NCBI RefSeq assembly: GCF_013664685.1
Contig: NZ_JAAKDE010000013.1
Coordinates: forward strand, 43,358 to 107,357
Direction: 5' to 3'
Length of the DNA stretch: 64,000 bases
DNA from: Capillibacterium thermochitinicola
Lineage (GTDB): Bacteria; Bacillota; UBA4882; UBA10575
Shown here piece by piece: positions 62,838-64,000 of this stretch; position 1 is the stretch's first letter; every line of letters starts with the position of its first letter. The notes beneath the pieces are model-generated. The model was not told where the DNA came from, searched no databases, and worked only from the letters and a program-made list of their open reading frames with translations. Position numbers and translations under genes: made by a program.

Positions 62838-63926
62838 TCAGCCGTTTCGCAGGTAAAGCGTTTGGGTGGGATAGGCCAGCTTAATCCCGCGTTTACCGAA
62901 CTCCTCGATTATTTTCAGATTAATCTCCTGCTGGATATCCATGTATTTGATATAGTCGTTGGTAAGGACATAATAGACTACTTCAAACCGGAAGCTGTAT
63001 TCGCCAAAACCGCTGAAGTGGGACCGGTTCAGTTCGGTATTGGGAATACTGTTCACGATATCGGCGAGGATTTGCGGGATCTCTTTGACCAGCGCGGCGT
63101 CGGTCTGGTAGCTAACGCCAATGGTAAAGGTGATGCGCCGCCGTTTCATTGTTTTGTAATTACGCAGGCGGGAGCTGATTAAATCGGTATTCGAAAAGAC
63201 CAGTTCTTCGCCGGTCAGGCTGCGGATCCGGGTGGTTTTTAACCCGATATTTTCGACGGTTCCGGAGAAGTTGTCAACGATAATAAAATCACCGACTTCG
63301 AAAGGGCGGTCGAAGTAGATGGTAAAGTAACTGAAGAGATCGCTGAGGAGAACTTGCGCGGAGAGGGCGACGGCAATACCACCGATCCCGAGACCGGCAA
63401 CCAGAGCGGAAATTTCCACCCCCAGGTTGTCGAGGAAAACGATAAAAGCTAACAGCCAGATCAGGACGGAAAAGAATTTGGAGGCGATCCGGAAAGCGTA
63501 GCGTTTACTCGCGGCCGTTTCATGTTTGATCAGATAATAATCCAAGCCGCGGTTGAGTAAAGTGAGGAAAAACCGGACCACGAAGAACACCAGTAAAGCG
63601 AGGCAGAGACTATTGATGATTTTATGCCAAAGCGGCGACAGGGTTAGGCGATTGATACTTAGGTAGAAGACGCCCAAGTAGATCAGGGGCAAAAGATTCT
63701 GTTCCCCGCAGTTAATTAAGAACGAAAGAAACTCTTTTTTTCTGCGTTTGGCCCAGCGGCCTAATCTGGCCAGCAGGAATTTTTTGATCAGGCGCAGAAA
63801 CCAGGAGCCGACCACAAAGATGGCGAGCGAAAGCAGATAATCGAGGATACTGTTGTGGAAGATCTGCCGTTCGGTCAGGATTGCCCACAAAACAATCACT
63901 TCTCCGTTCCGTTTTGATTTCAACAT
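62838..63926 (-). CDS. Small-conductance mechanosensitive channel, MscS family
   Basis: A 362-residue membrane protein with about four to five hydrophobic segments. The pore helix and beta domain are clear: ALVAGLGIGGIAVALSAQVLLSDLFSYF (split at SAQ), then DRPFEVGDFIIV, GTVENIGLKTTRIR and LVFSNTDLISSRLRNY. Such channels open under osmotic down-shock. The start is uncertain: ATG 63926 has no ribosome site, while GGAGAAG lies shortly downstream near in-frame GTG/TTG codons (around 63900). Confidence 0.92.
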   Translation of the reverse strand: MLKSKRNGEVIVLWAILTERQIFHNSILDYLLSLAIFVVGSWFLRLIKKFLLARLGRWAKRRKKEFLSFLINCGEQNLLPLIYLGVFYLSINRLTLSPLWHKIINSLCLALLVFFVVRFFLTLLNRGLDYYLIKHETAASKRYAFRIASKFFSVLIWLLAFIVFLDNLGVEISALVAGLGIGGIAVALSAQVLLSDLFSYFTIYFDRPFEVGDFIIVDNFSGTVENIGLKTTRIRSLTGEELVFSNTDLISSRLRNYKTMKRRRITFTIGVSYQTDAALVKEIPQILADIVNSIPNTELNRSHFSGFGEYSFRFEVVYYVLTNDYIKYMDIQQEINLKIIEEFGKRGIKLAYPTQTLYLRNG

Positions 63927-64000
63927 ATTTAATATATTATATAATATATCATAATTAAGCGGTTGTGGACACCCGCAAGTGATAGTGTCAAGACACTGTA

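Noticed and set aside
63984..63997. CIRCE-like operator at the right edge (AGTGTC-AA-GACACT)
   Set aside because: Does not match TTAGCACTC-N9-GAGTGCTAA and its arms are only six bases.

Overview
The window (64 kb, moderately GC-rich, almost entirely coding) is chromosomal DNA of an endospore-forming, probably anaerobic member of the Firmicutes (Bacillota), Clostridia-like. Evidence: spore genes (cotJABC, an alpha/beta-type SASP, spoIIM, ytxC, large DUF3794/SPOCS proteins), Firmicutes regulatory RNAs (T-box, two PyrR attenuators), the miaB-mutS-mutL-miaA-hfq order, strong AGGAGG ribosome sites with many TTG/GTG starts, and a ferredoxin-dependent 2-oxoacid oxidoreductase. No rRNA, tRNA, insertion sequence, prophage or CRISPR array was recognised. 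The genus cannot be fixed from the sequence alone.

Layout. 1-3.6 kb: a cut-off alpha-oxoamine synthase (serine-palmitoyltransferase-like) and a twin-P-loop ATPase on the minus strand, then resA-ccdA for extracytoplasmic thiol redox. 3.6-5.4 kb: a folded non-coding stretch, cotJABC (with a 48-residue cotJA) and a SASP gene. 5.5-13.9 kb: miaB, mutS, mutL (frame broken at a run of nine T), miaA, hfq and a methionine gamma-lyase-like PLP enzyme. 14-16 kb: a zinc-ribbon membrane protein, an MgtC-family protein apparently starting at ATT, and two unknown small proteins. 16.1-25 kb: the accessory-looking heart of the window, two large proteins with seven near-copies of the SPOCS domain, a third more divergent beta-rich protein, an overlapping GT4 glycosyltransferase, a DUF5665 protein and a DksA/YteA-type zinc-finger protein. 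25-28 kb: a hybrid histidine kinase with shortened sensor domains, and a membrane M28 peptidase.

28.2-34.2 kb: ruvCAB, queH, DUF2905, recO, spoIIM, glyQS. 34.2-38.9 kb: alpha-glucan phosphorylase divergent from a GH13 branching-enzyme-like protein (glycogen turnover). 39-45.1 kb: ytxC, pyk, a T-box-controlled hom, an NfuA-like scaffold, a lipid kinase, trmL. 45.2-50 kb: folC, a P-loop ATPase and the four-gene Vor/Kor-type oxidoreductase. 50-53 kb: pyrR and uraA, each behind its own PyrR attenuator. 53-59.6 kb: a minus-strand chemosensory operon (MCP-cheW-cheA-cheR-cheB). 60-64 kb: fabZ, a PHP phosphoesterase with a structured minus-strand RNA upstream, ychF and an MscS channel.

The best candidates for something new are the SPOCS-array/glycosyltransferase locus (probably a spore-surface assembly module), the mutL homopolymer frameshift (error, phase switch or slippage), and two unassigned structured RNA regions (about 3595-3735 and 61300-61492).
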